Source of the DNA: JAAXHF01 sp963665955
GTDB taxonomy: Bacteria > Desulfobacterota > Binatia > Bin18
Direction: 5' to 3'
DNA length: 64,000 bases
Assembly: GCA_965231765.1 (NCBI GenBank)
Contig: OZ246887.1
Location: 3,782,001-3,846,000, forward strand
Each line of letters starts with the position of its first letter. The stretch's first letter is position 1. Below the pieces are notes generated by a model. The model searched no databases. It saw nothing but the letters and a program-made list of their open reading frames with translations, and was not told the origin of the DNA. Positions 16,811-24,596 of the stretch are shown here, piece by piece. Position numbers and translations under genes: made by a program.

Positions 16811-18409
16811 TTACAGCTTCACAAACAGGTCTTTCACCCCTGCGCTGGTCAACTGTGAAACGGTAGTGATCTTATCGCTGAATTCTTTGAGCGTGCCGAG
16901 CGAATTCGATCCGATATCAATCAAGATCGAAAATAGGGAGAAGCCCAGTGCCTCCTTCTCTTTCCGAAACCGCTCAGCCCAGTCGGCGCTAACTCGACAC
17001 TCACCATCGGTAATAAAAATAATATCGCCACGCTGAAAGCGTGACTGTTTGATGCATTCTAACGCGGCGTTCAACGGAGTTTCAAAGTCGGTTCCGCCGC
17101 CAGGGAAATACTCAGCCAACTCCATGACTTTCGGCGTTTCGACTTCATACCGCTCACGCGGATTGAGGTCCAGGATATGCAACGGGCTGCCCGCCGAAGA
17201 AAAACAGATCGAGCGGAATAAACGCCGTTGACGCCGCGCAATCTCTAGCAGCGTCAGGGTCAGCGCCTTAGCCCAAATTTCTTTGTCGCCCATCATCGAA
17301 GAGCTGCCGTCCAAACACACAATGACAGGCCCTTTGCCTTTCTCTTCAATGCCACGCAGCGAATACAACAGGAGCTGGCCATCCAAAAAACGCCGGGTAA
17401 AGTCTTTGCGTAATACGGGATGGTGTAAGGATACCAGCTCATGCGGCAGCAAGCGGCTAATTTCATTGCCCAGGCTGGTTTCAAAGAGTTCTTCTGAAGT
17501 GCGCTCAAAAATCTTACGTCGCAGTGCCAGCGCGTGATACTTCATGCGCCCGACCATCTGAGCCAGTTTCTTGAGCTTGTCATTACCAGCGAGATGTTTA
17601 CTCAGTTCGATCTGACGTCCGGGTGAGGATTTATGGCCGCCACCAACCGTGACACTCCACGACTCTGCTTCTTGGAGTGCATCGTCTAAATTCTGGGTGA
17701 CATCGATGGCTTCTTTGCGAAAGCGATTCTCTATCTCTTTCTGCATCTCGGCCAGTTCACTTGCCAATTGCTGGGCCTGTTTGCGCAGCCGGGTATCCTC
17801 AGCCCGTGCCTCACTCGCCAGCTTATTGGCCGTTTTTTCTAAGAGTTCTTTGGTTTTTTTGGAGAGCTCGCCCTCCTCAGCCAACTCTTTGGCGACCTCT
17901 TTGGCATCTTGAGCAGTCTCGATCTTTTCTTGAACCGTCTCCTCTTGTTTCTGTAAATTCTGCATATCCAGCATATGGCGACGGGTCAGCGTTTTTTCTG
18001 ACTTGAGTAGCTTGAGCGCGCCTTCGCCGAGTAAAACCGTGGCCAAACCTGCTCTGGTTTCGTCCAGGACCGTCGCCTCACGTAGGAACTCCGCCAGCTC
18101 GCCTTGGTGCAAGGCATCGAGGAGAGTCTTATTCAGCGTTGCACTCGGCAGGACGGCATCTTCTTTCAGAAACAGGACATTGTATTTGAACAGCGCACAG
18201 AACAGATCCTGGAGGAGACTATCAAACTGGGGCACTAAGGTGTTTCCACTCTCTTCTAAGGCTTGCAGAGACAGCGATTCCTCACGCAGTTTGCGGTAGA
18301 CAGTCCGATCGTAGGAATCGCTCTCGACCCAGCACGCGTTTTGCGGGATAGGGGCAGGAGGAGGGAGGATGAATTGGGACTTTTTATGTGTGGATGGAGA
18401 CCTTGCCAT
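16811..18409 (-). CDS. viaA: ViaA-like von Willebrand factor A protein
   Basis: A 532-residue protein. The N-terminal two-thirds is helical and rich in Glu, Lys and Gln, with a coiled-coil stretch around residues 150-235. The C-terminal VWA domain carries the MIDAS metal site DGSSSM (Asp 367, Ser 369, Ser 371), FPGGGTDF and a later FITDGE. It follows a RavA-type AAA+ ATPase gene by 16 bp, the same gene pair as E. coli ravA-viaA, where ViaA binds and modulates RavA and the complex is linked to respiratory complexes and aminoglycoside sensitivity. Family assignment rests on architecture and the pairing. Confidence 0.82.
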   Translation of the reverse strand: MARSPSTHKKSQFILPPPAPIPQNACWVESDSYDRTVYRKLREESLSLQALEESGNTLVPQFDSLLQDLFCALFKYNVLFLKEDAVLPSATLNKTLLDALHQGELAEFLREATVLDETRAGLATVLLGEGALKLLKSEKTLTRRHMLDMQNLQKQEETVQEKIETAQDAKEVAKELAEEGELSKKTKELLEKTANKLASEARAEDTRLRKQAQQLASELAEMQKEIENRFRKEAIDVTQNLDDALQEAESWSVTVGGGHKSSPGRQIELSKHLAGNDKLKKLAQMVGRMKYHALALRRKIFERTSEELFETSLGNEISRLLPHELVSLHHPVLRKDFTRRFLDGQLLLYSLRGIEEKGKGPVIVCLDGSSSMMGDKEIWAKALTLTLLEIARRQRRLFRSICFSSAGSPLHILDLNPRERYEVETPKVMELAEYFPGGGTDFETPLNAALECIKQSRFQRGDIIFITDGECRVSADWAERFRKEKEALGFSLFSILIDIGSNSLGTLKEFSDKITTVSQLTSAGVKDLFVKL

Positions 18410-18425
18410 ACAGACCTTTTATCCT

Positions 18426-19544
18426 TCAGATTTTCTCTAACAGTTGCTGCTGAATGTCCGCAATTTCCTGCCGGATTGCCCCAACTTTGTCGAGCGGACG
18501 ACCGCCATCTTGCGCCTGTTGGCTGATCTCTTCGACTTGAGTAAGAATGCGGCGAATCTTGGTATGGGCTTCAATGACGGCTCGGGCATGTAGCTCTTCG
18601 GTGTCCCATTCCCGTTCAGCGTAATCGCGTAGCTCACGGGTTTGAAACAGCAACTCTTGTACCGTTTCCTCATAGCCGTGGATCAGGCTTTGGATGACGG
18701 CATGCACTTCGCTTTGCTCTGAGGGCTCTTTCCACAGCACGTGTTCCAGAAAAAACAGGTCTGATTCAGTGACAGCCGTATGGCCGTACAGATACGCCAA
18801 AGCTCGGAGTAATGACAAACTCTGGCGGTAGCGTCGATCAGAAGCGATGATGTTTTTCTTAGTCAGCTCGCGGCGGATATCGGCCAAGGCGTTCAGGACG
18901 CCATCGGGCACGCTGATCGCTTGGACCTCGGCCTGCATCTGGCGCAGTTCATCTAAAGTAATCGTGGTTTCCTGTGCGGGAGGCGTGCTCTGCAACATTT
19001 TGAGGAAACGGAAATCTTCGCTGATGTAGTTGACCACAAAGCGCAGTAGAAAACGGTCGTACAAGGCCAGCAGCTCATCATCTTCAGGCAGCTCGTTACT
19101 CGCGCCAAACAGGGTCAGCAGCGGGACGGACACAATCTCTCGACCATTATGAAATAAACGCTCATTAATAAGGGTCAGGATTGCGTTCAGGATCGACGAG
19201 CTGGCCTTAAAGACTTCGTCGAGAAAGGCAATCTGTGCCTCAGGCAGCTTATGATCCGTCACGCGACGATAATCGTCAGCTTCCAAGGCTTTCAAACTCA
19301 CCGCCCCAAACAGCTCTTCAGGTGTGGTGAATTTGGTCAGCAGCCATTGATAATAGGTCCCGCCAGTAATCCGTCGACACAAGGCATCGGCCAGCATTGA
19401 TTTTGCGGTACCTGGCGGACCGATAATCAAGACATGCTGAGCCGAGAGCAGGGCAGCCAGAGAGCCATCAATCAGCTCAACTCGCTCCAGGAAAGTCCGT
19501 TGAAATTCTTCACGAATAGCACGTAATTTGTCTTGGGGGCTCAC
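18426..19544 (-). CDS. ravA: RavA-like MoxR-family AAA+ ATPase
   Basis: A 372-residue ATPase with Walker A GPPGTAKS (42-49), LLTKFTTPEELFGAVSLKAL (typical of RavA), Walker B IAFLDEVFKA and sensor-1 GASNELPEDDELLALYDRF. It is shorter than E. coli RavA (about 500 residues), lacking most of the C-terminal LARA/triple-helical extension that binds the lysine decarboxylase LdcI there. The start follows no strong ribosome-binding site. It is paired with viaA and likely forms a hexameric chaperone-like ATPase with it. The gap 19545-19663 downstream of this start holds no gene. Confidence 0.85.
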   Translation of the reverse strand: MSPQDKLRAIREEFQRTFLERVELIDGSLAALLSAQHVLIIGPPGTAKSMLADALCRRITGGTYYQWLLTKFTTPEELFGAVSLKALEADDYRRVTDHKLPEAQIAFLDEVFKASSSILNAILTLINERLFHNGREIVSVPLLTLFGASNELPEDDELLALYDRFLLRFVVNYISEDFRFLKMLQSTPPAQETTITLDELRQMQAEVQAISVPDGVLNALADIRRELTKKNIIASDRRYRQSLSLLRALAYLYGHTAVTESDLFFLEHVLWKEPSEQSEVHAVIQSLIHGYEETVQELLFQTRELRDYAEREWDTEELHARAVIEAHTKIRRILTQVEEISQQAQDGGRPLDKVGAIRQEIADIQQQLLEKI

Positions 19545-19663
19545 CCCTTAGGCTTAGCAGATCGCACTCGGGCGGACAATGCACGGCTGGGCACTTGGTG
19601 GCTTGGGATGGTAAGGCAGTCAAGGCTACAGCCTGCTCCATCGTTTGGACGCAGGCGATGAGA

Positions 19664-20891
19664 TTATTTCACCCCCCGCGCCACCGCATCCCGTTGGGTC
19701 CACTTCCCCAGTTGTGACATATGCACTTCGTCTGGCCCATCGGCGATGCGACAAAAACGGCTGGTGTGGAAGACATGCTGGAGTGGGATATCCTGACTCA
19801 CTCCCTTGCCTCCGAATGCCTGGATGGCCCGATCGGTCACGGTCTGACACATTTGCGGAGCAACAATTTTGACCATGGAAATAAAATCGCGCGCACCTTT
19901 TGAGCCTTCCCGGTCCATTTTATCGGCGGCCGAGAGCACCAGGAGGCGACACTGCTCAATGTCACACCGCGAGCGGGCGATATCATGTTGGATGCTGGTC
20001 TTTTTGATGAGTGTCTCCCCAAATGCGACACGTTCACCAACCCGTTGGCACATGAGCTCAAGACAGCGCTGGGCCATGCCCACAAACATCATCGCGTACT
20101 GAAAGCGTCCCGGTCCGAGTCGGCCTTGAGCAATGGCAAACCCTTGACCTTCGCCGAGAATCATATTCTCCCTGGGCACGCGGACATCTTCTAAAGACCA
20201 ACTCACCCTCACCTCCAGGAGAATGATAGCTGCCAAAGGCTTTGAGCGGACGGACAATCTTGAAGCCTGGGGTATCGACAGGGACGAGGACGGTTGAGTG
20301 TTGTGAATGGCGCTCGGCATCCGGATTGGACTTGCCCATGACTAACATGACCTTGCAACGCTCGCCCAGTACGCCGGTAATCCACCATTTCCGGCCATTC
20401 AGCACATAGTGATCGCCATCGCGAGCGATAGATAGCTCCATATTTGTGGCGTCAGACGAGGCCACTTGGGGCTCGGTCATGGCATACGCAGACCGAATCT
20501 CGCCGTTGAGCAAGGGGGTGAGCCACTGCTCTTGCTGCTCTGGTGTCCCATATTTGGCCAGCACCTCCATATTGCCCCGGTCAGGTGCGCTACAGTTAAA
20601 CACTTCCTGTGACCAGAACACCTTGCTCATGACTTCCATCAACGGCGCAAATTCCAAGTTTGTCAGCCCCGGACTCCAGGGTGTATACTCATGCGGCAGA
20701 AACCAATTCCAAATCCCCGCTTCTCTCGCTTTGCTCTTGAGGTTTTCGAAGAAGGGCGGGTATCGCCACAGATTGTTCTGGTCTTCGACAAACTCGTAGT
20801 AGTCGTGTTCGACCGGATAGATATGCTCATCCATAAAGCGCGCAAGACGCGCTTTCATTTCCAATACTTTGTTGCTCGGAGCAAAGCTCAT
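19664..20891 (-). pseudogene. Acyl-CoA dehydrogenase, interrupted by a +1 frameshift
   Basis: Flavin-dependent acyl-CoA dehydrogenase of about 409 residues (CaiA/ACAD10-11-like). The N-terminal part carries YAMTEPQVASSDATNM (FAD binding) and the ITG segment. The C-terminal part carries EDVRVPRENMILGEGQGFAIAQGRLGPGRF and QAFGGKGVSQD. The frames meet at GELVF / EDVRVP; reading the minus strand, one extra base at about 20192 breaks the frame, and removing it restores the canonical joining. The rest of the gene is well conserved, so this is a very recent lesion or a sequencing error. The intact enzyme would oxidise an acyl-CoA to the 2-enoyl-CoA. Confidence 0.82.
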
Positions 20892-20935
20892 GTGACTGTC
20901 TCCTTTTTCTTCGATGCCTCAAGCCGTCGCCGCCT

Positions 20936-21022
20936 TCACGCAAGCGGCTGCCAACCGCCGTCGGCCTTGCTAAAGGTCGGCTCAAATGGAGAGCCAGAAG
21001 AAATATTTTGCCGAGTTGCCAT
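20936..21022 (-). pseudogene. Possible N-terminal remnant of a RidA-family protein
   Basis: A 28-codon frame begins MATRQNISSGSPFEP and has an AAAAGGAG ribosome-binding site. That opening resembles the N-terminus of RidA/YjgF-type proteins, many of which begin RxNISSGSPFEP. After residue 15 the similarity ends and a stop follows, only 44 bp before the acyl-CoA dehydrogenase start. Best read as a deletion remnant of an upstream gene whose translation signals are retained. The match is from memory of the family, not from a search. Confidence 0.35.
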
Positions 21023-21065
21023 AGCATACTCCTTTTATCATCTTGTGGATGTTCCAGGGACCGCC

Positions 21066-21203
21066 TCACGGAGGGTAAAAAATCGTCCCGTTGCTTGTCA
21101 GACCCTCATACCTGAGCGCTGTGGCGGATTTTTTTGAGGAGTGATTCCCGGTCGGATTCTGCTCGCTGAAGGAAGTGTTGGGAAATAGGAGTATCCGGGT
21201 CAT
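21066..21203 (-). CDS. Small open frame of 45 residues, function unknown
   Basis: A 45-residue frame beginning MTRILLFPNTSF and ending IFYPP. Its only support is a good AAAAAGGAG ribosome-binding site 9 nt before the ATG. No motif, signal peptide or membrane segment is seen. It is divergent from the LLM gene at 21354 and could share its control region. It may be a small leader peptide, a gene remnant like the one following it, or chance. The whole 20892-21353 gap holds only this frame and the RidA-like remnant. Confidence 0.25.
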   Translation of the reverse strand: MTRILLFPNTSFSEQNPTGNHSSKKSATALRYEGLTSNGTIFYPP

Positions 21204-21353
21204 ATTTTGTGCTCCTTTTTCCTTTGTGTCAGGACGTATATGACGCCGGAACATTCTTGTCTAGGCGTTCTTCGTCTCACTGTCTCGCTCCGGCATGAGA
21301 TGACATTGTCTCTTGCGCATTTTGTCACTAGCATGTGGCGAAGGAGATCAGCT

Positions 21354-22583
21354 ATGAAATTTATGTACTTTTTTCTGCCATCTATTCCGGCCACTCCCCA
21401 AGAGCGGAAAGACCTGCGCCCGATTGCCTATCACACCGAGCGATGGCAAAAAATGTTCGACGAAGTCATTGAGGTTTCTCGGATGGCCGAGGACCTGGGC
21501 TTTACTGGGGTCGCCTTTCCCGAGCATCATCTGCATACCGAAGGCATGGAAATGGGCAGTCTGCCCGTCCTGACCCAGCATGTGATCCATAACACCTCGA
21601 CCCTGAAGGTTGGGCCGATTGGGTACGTCTTGCCGGGCTGGAATCCGTTGCGGCTGGCGCTTGAGATCGCGTGGCTCGATCAGTTGACCAAAGGGCGTAC
21701 CCATGTTGGTTTCGCCCGTGGCTATCAATCTCGGTGGCTGAATCAGATGGCGCAGAAGATCCATATCGGTGCCACCGTCAGCGATCAAAGCGACATCGAC
21801 GTGCGCAATCGCGAAGCGTTTGAAGAAGTCTTTCAAATCTTAAAGTTAGCCTGGGCCGACAAACCGTTTCGTTTCAAAGGCAAGCATTACGAGTATCCGT
21901 TCCCGTACGAACAGGGTACGCCCTGGGCGGCAGATGAATGGACACGCCAGTATGGTTCCCCAGGTGAAGTCAGTGCAGACGGACGGGTCCAGATGATCGA
22001 CATCGTCCCCAAACCTTACCAGAAGCCACATCCAACGCTGTTTCAGGCTTTCTCCATGAGTGAAGCGACCGTCCGCTGGTGTGCCAGGGAAAACATCGTG
22101 CCGACCCTATTTATTTCCGATCATGAACAGGTTCGCTTCTTTGCAGACACCCACGTTGAAGAGGCCAAGGCTGTAGGCCGCAGTCTTGAGCGCGGGGAAT
22201 CTTTGGGAGTCCTGCGAGCCATCTATCCTGGTGATACCCAAGATGCGGCCAAGAAGATGCTCGCGAGCGGCTTTTGCGGCTATGGCTTTCAGAATTTCTT
22301 CCAGCACTTTGGTTTCCTCGAAGCCTTCCGCACCAAGGCCGACAATAAGAAGTATGGAGAAGGTCCGCTGCCTGTCTCTGAAGCCACTCCCGAGCGGATG
22401 ATCGACTCAAACTTTGCCATGGCCGGGTCAAGCAGTGATATTCGCCGTGGCATGGATAAGTTGGTCGAAGCCGGCAACCCTGAGTGGTTCATTTGGCAGG
22501 GCGACCAAGGGCTCCTTCCGATTGAGGAAATCAAGCGCACCGTCAGGACAGTCGGCGAGGAAGTCCTGCCGCATTATATGTAG
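21354..22583 (+). CDS. LLM-class flavin-dependent oxidoreductase (409 residues)
   Basis: A long luciferase-like monooxygenase. Motifs are DLGFTGVAFPEHHLHTEG, VGPIGYVLPGWNPLRLALEIAWLDQLTKGRTHVGFARGYQSRW and MIDIVPKPYQKPHPTLFQAFS. The EHH motif near residue 50 and the insert of about 40 residues after residue 180 resemble the bacterial luciferase alpha/limonene monooxygenase branch. The start at 21354 has a GAAGGAGA ribosome-binding site; an upstream extension to 21207 is unlikely. It stands alone in orientation between an acyl-CoA dehydrogenase and the bcp gene, both on the other strand. Confidence 0.87.
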   Translation: MKFMYFFLPSIPATPQERKDLRPIAYHTERWQKMFDEVIEVSRMAEDLGFTGVAFPEHHLHTEGMEMGSLPVLTQHVIHNTSTLKVGPIGYVLPGWNPLRLALEIAWLDQLTKGRTHVGFARGYQSRWLNQMAQKIHIGATVSDQSDIDVRNREAFEEVFQILKLAWADKPFRFKGKHYEYPFPYEQGTPWAADEWTRQYGSPGEVSADGRVQMIDIVPKPYQKPHPTLFQAFSMSEATVRWCARENIVPTLFISDHEQVRFFADTHVEEAKAVGRSLERGESLGVLRAIYPGDTQDAAKKMLASGFCGYGFQNFFQHFGFLEAFRTKADNKKYGEGPLPVSEATPERMIDSNFAMAGSSSDIRRGMDKLVEAGNPEWFIWQGDQGLLPIEEIKRTVRTVGEEVLPHYM

Positions 22584-22649
22584 AACGTCTGTGAAGACTG
22601 ACGCATCCCCCATCCCCGCCGAGGAGGGGGTGTTCCCGATGACATCGCT

Positions 22650-23120
22650 TTAGCCGTCTGCCTTCAGGGCTTCCAGAACCTTGTGCGGATGATCGGCGGC
22701 TTTTGGCACTTTTTTCCAGTGTTTCTTGACTTTGCCGTCTGGGCCAACCCACACGGTTGAGCGGATGACACCGATTGTCTTTTTGCCGTACAGCATCTTC
22801 TCACCGTAGGCATCGTATTTGGTCATAACGGTTTTACCGGGATCACACAGGAGAGTAAACGGCAGTTTATATTTGTTGACAAATTTCTCATGCGAGGCTT
22901 CGGTGTCTGGGGAAATGCCGAGGATGGTGGTGTTGTGTTTTTGCATATCTTTCCACACATCACGAAAGCCACACGCCTCTTTGGTACAACCGGACGTATC
23001 GTCTTTTGGGTAAAAGTAGACGATCACATTCTGACCTTTGAGGTCTTTCAGTGAGACCTTGCTGCCCGCTGTGTCTGTGAGGCTAAATGCAGGAGCAGCT
23101 TTGCCTTCTTCAATTGGCAT
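22650..23120 (-). CDS. bcp: Thioredoxin-dependent peroxiredoxin, Bcp/PrxQ type
   Basis: A 156-residue atypical 2-Cys peroxiredoxin that reduces H2O2 and organic hydroperoxides. The peroxidatic Cys45 is in YPKDDTSGCTKEAC and the resolving Cys50 lies five residues later, as in PrxQ/BcpB. Both are ordinary TGT/TGC-type cysteine codons; there is no in-frame TGA here. The gene overlaps the end of the upstream MFS gene by 11 bp, so translation is probably coupled. Confidence 0.94.
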   Translation of the reverse strand: MPIEEGKAAPAFSLTDTAGSKVSLKDLKGQNVIVYFYPKDDTSGCTKEACGFRDVWKDMQKHNTTILGISPDTEASHEKFVNKYKLPFTLLCDPGKTVMTKYDAYGEKMLYGKKTIGVIRSTVWVGPDGKVKKHWKKVPKAADHPHKVLEALKADG

Positions 23121-24441
23121 ACCCTATTTCTCCTTTTTCTCCTGCGTCTTCTGCTAAGTCGATTTCCTGTTCCGGGTGCACCCCAAGCCAACAAAATGCT
23201 GCCACACATGCCAGCCCCGCCATAGTATACAGTGCGGTTTCCCAGCCATACACTTGGGCCAGATATGGAGTCAGGGTGGGAGAAATTGCCCCGCCAATAT
23301 TGCCCCCCATGTTCATAAAGCCTGAGACCGTACCGGCATACTTTTTGGCCAGATCAATCGTCGTCACCCAATAGACAGACGCACTTATAAACAGCGAACC
23401 TGCACCAAGTGACAGAAAGAGGATCGCCGTATACGCACTTGTTGTTGTTGCCCCAGCCGACACGAATACCCCAGTCAGTATCAGGCTGGTAAAGCCGATA
23501 GCGCACCGGCCAATACGTTTGCCAAATTGAGCGCTGAGCGTATCGCTCAGCCAGCCTCCGATGGGGGCGAAGACCGCGCTGGCGAGAAACGGTGCCATCG
23601 TATAAAAGCCGCCACTCTGCATGGAAAAGCCGCGTTCATTGACCAGGTACAGAAAAAACCACGAAAAATAAAAATATAAGGTATAGCCGAGGACAAAGTA
23701 GGCTCCCGTCAGCAGCCACAGGTCTGGACGGCTCAAGAGTGCTTGCCAGGGGATAAGATGGAGTGGCGGACTGGGTTCTTGGGCCGTTGTCTCGCCTTGG
23801 CTGATATGCTGACGCTCGGCCTCATTCACCCAGGGGTGATCTGCGGGCTGGTCTCGGGCCAGCATGTACCACAGGAACCCAATCCCAATCCCGACCCCGC
23901 CCGCAATATAAAAGGCTGCCCGCCAGCCCCACGCCAGCATAATCCACACGATCAGTGGCGGGGTCAGGGCTGCTCCGAGTGAACTGCCGCTGACGGCAAT
24001 GCCCAGGGCAAGACCGCGTTCATGCGGGGCTGCCCAGTTGGCAATTACTCGGTTGCCGTTGGGTGGGGCAGCGGCTTCGCCGAGACCAATCAAGACCCGG
24101 ACCACGGCAAACGAGCCAATAATCCCAATCAGTGAGGTTAAAAACAATTCACCGGCGATGGCAGTCACGGCGGTGAAAGTCGACCACCACAGGATTGCTC
24201 CGCACATGACCCGCCGCGGGCCAAAGCGGTCGCCTAACCAGCCGCCTGGAATCTGAACCAAGGCATAGCCCAGGACAAAGGCACTAAAAATCCAGCCAAT
24301 TTGGATCTCAGTCAGTCCATACTCGGGCATGATGTATTTGGCCGCAATTGAGATATTCACCCGATCGATGAACATGAGGACGTAGATGAGAAAGATGAGA
24401 AAAATGACCAGCCAGCGGATACGGGTGGGTTGTTCAGTCAT
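23110..24441 (-). CDS. MFS transporter, anion:cation symporter (ACS) type
   Basis: A 443-residue transporter with 12 predicted membrane segments. It has the signature loop GGWLGDRFGPRRVM between helices 2 and 3 and the IDRVNISIAAKYIMPEYGLT segment after helix 1, which are typical of ACS-family carriers of organic anions such as hexuronates, tartrate and phthalate. The ATG at 24441 is preferred because an upstream start at 24498 would place the first 19 codons inside a large palindromic repeat. It lies between the D-aminoacylase-like gene and bcp, all in the same direction, and could import a substrate for the amidohydrolase. Confidence 0.88.
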   Translation of the reverse strand: MTEQPTRIRWLVIFLIFLIYVLMFIDRVNISIAAKYIMPEYGLTEIQIGWIFSAFVLGYALVQIPGGWLGDRFGPRRVMCGAILWWSTFTAVTAIAGELFLTSLIGIIGSFAVVRVLIGLGEAAAPPNGNRVIANWAAPHERGLALGIAVSGSSLGAALTPPLIVWIMLAWGWRAAFYIAGGVGIGIGFLWYMLARDQPADHPWVNEAERQHISQGETTAQEPSPPLHLIPWQALLSRPDLWLLTGAYFVLGYTLYFYFSWFFLYLVNERGFSMQSGGFYTMAPFLASAVFAPIGGWLSDTLSAQFGKRIGRCAIGFTSLILTGVFVSAGATTTSAYTAILFLSLGAGSLFISASVYWVTTIDLAKKYAGTVSGFMNMGGNIGGAISPTLTPYLAQVYGWETALYTMAGLACVAAFCWLGVHPEQEIDLAEDAGEKGEIGYAN

Positions 24442-24458
24442 GGGATAAGAACTGATTG

Positions 24459-24507
24459 TAGGGGCATGTGGCTGCCCTTCCTCAATGAGGGCGACCACAT
24501 GCCCCTA
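24459..24507. repeat. Large REP-like palindrome
   Basis: Perfect 13-bp arms TAGGGGCATGTGG (24459-24471) and CCACATGCCCCTA (24495-24507) enclose a second inverted repeat (GCCCT...AGGGC). It sits directly upstream of the MFS gene. The GGGGC/GCCCCTA ends match the other dispersed palindromes of the window. Confidence 0.7.
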
Positions 24508-24514
24508 CACCGAG

Positions 24515-24596
24515 ACGCCGGGTCGAAACCCGGCGTTTGCATGAACGACTAATCAAAAACGGTCACGGCAGGAGTAAGCCTGCGTTCGCAGGCTTA
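24515..24596 (-). terminator. Two hairpins at the 3' end of the first amidohydrolase gene
   Basis: ACGCCGGGT-cgaa-ACCCGGCGT (24515-24536) and TAAGCCTGCG-tt-CGCAGGCTTA (24575-24596) are perfect palindromes. The second overlaps the TAA stop of the amidohydrolase. A pair with the same layout follows the paralogous gene at 26565-26619. Likely transcription terminators or mRNA 3'-end stabilisers, though neither has a clear T-run. Confidence 0.5.

Noticed and set aside
22970..23000. Selenocysteine in the Bcp peroxiredoxin
   Set aside because: Both active-site positions are ordinary cysteine codons.
24442..24498. N-terminal extension of the ACS-type MFS protein
   Set aside because: The 19 codons lie within a perfect palindromic repeat.
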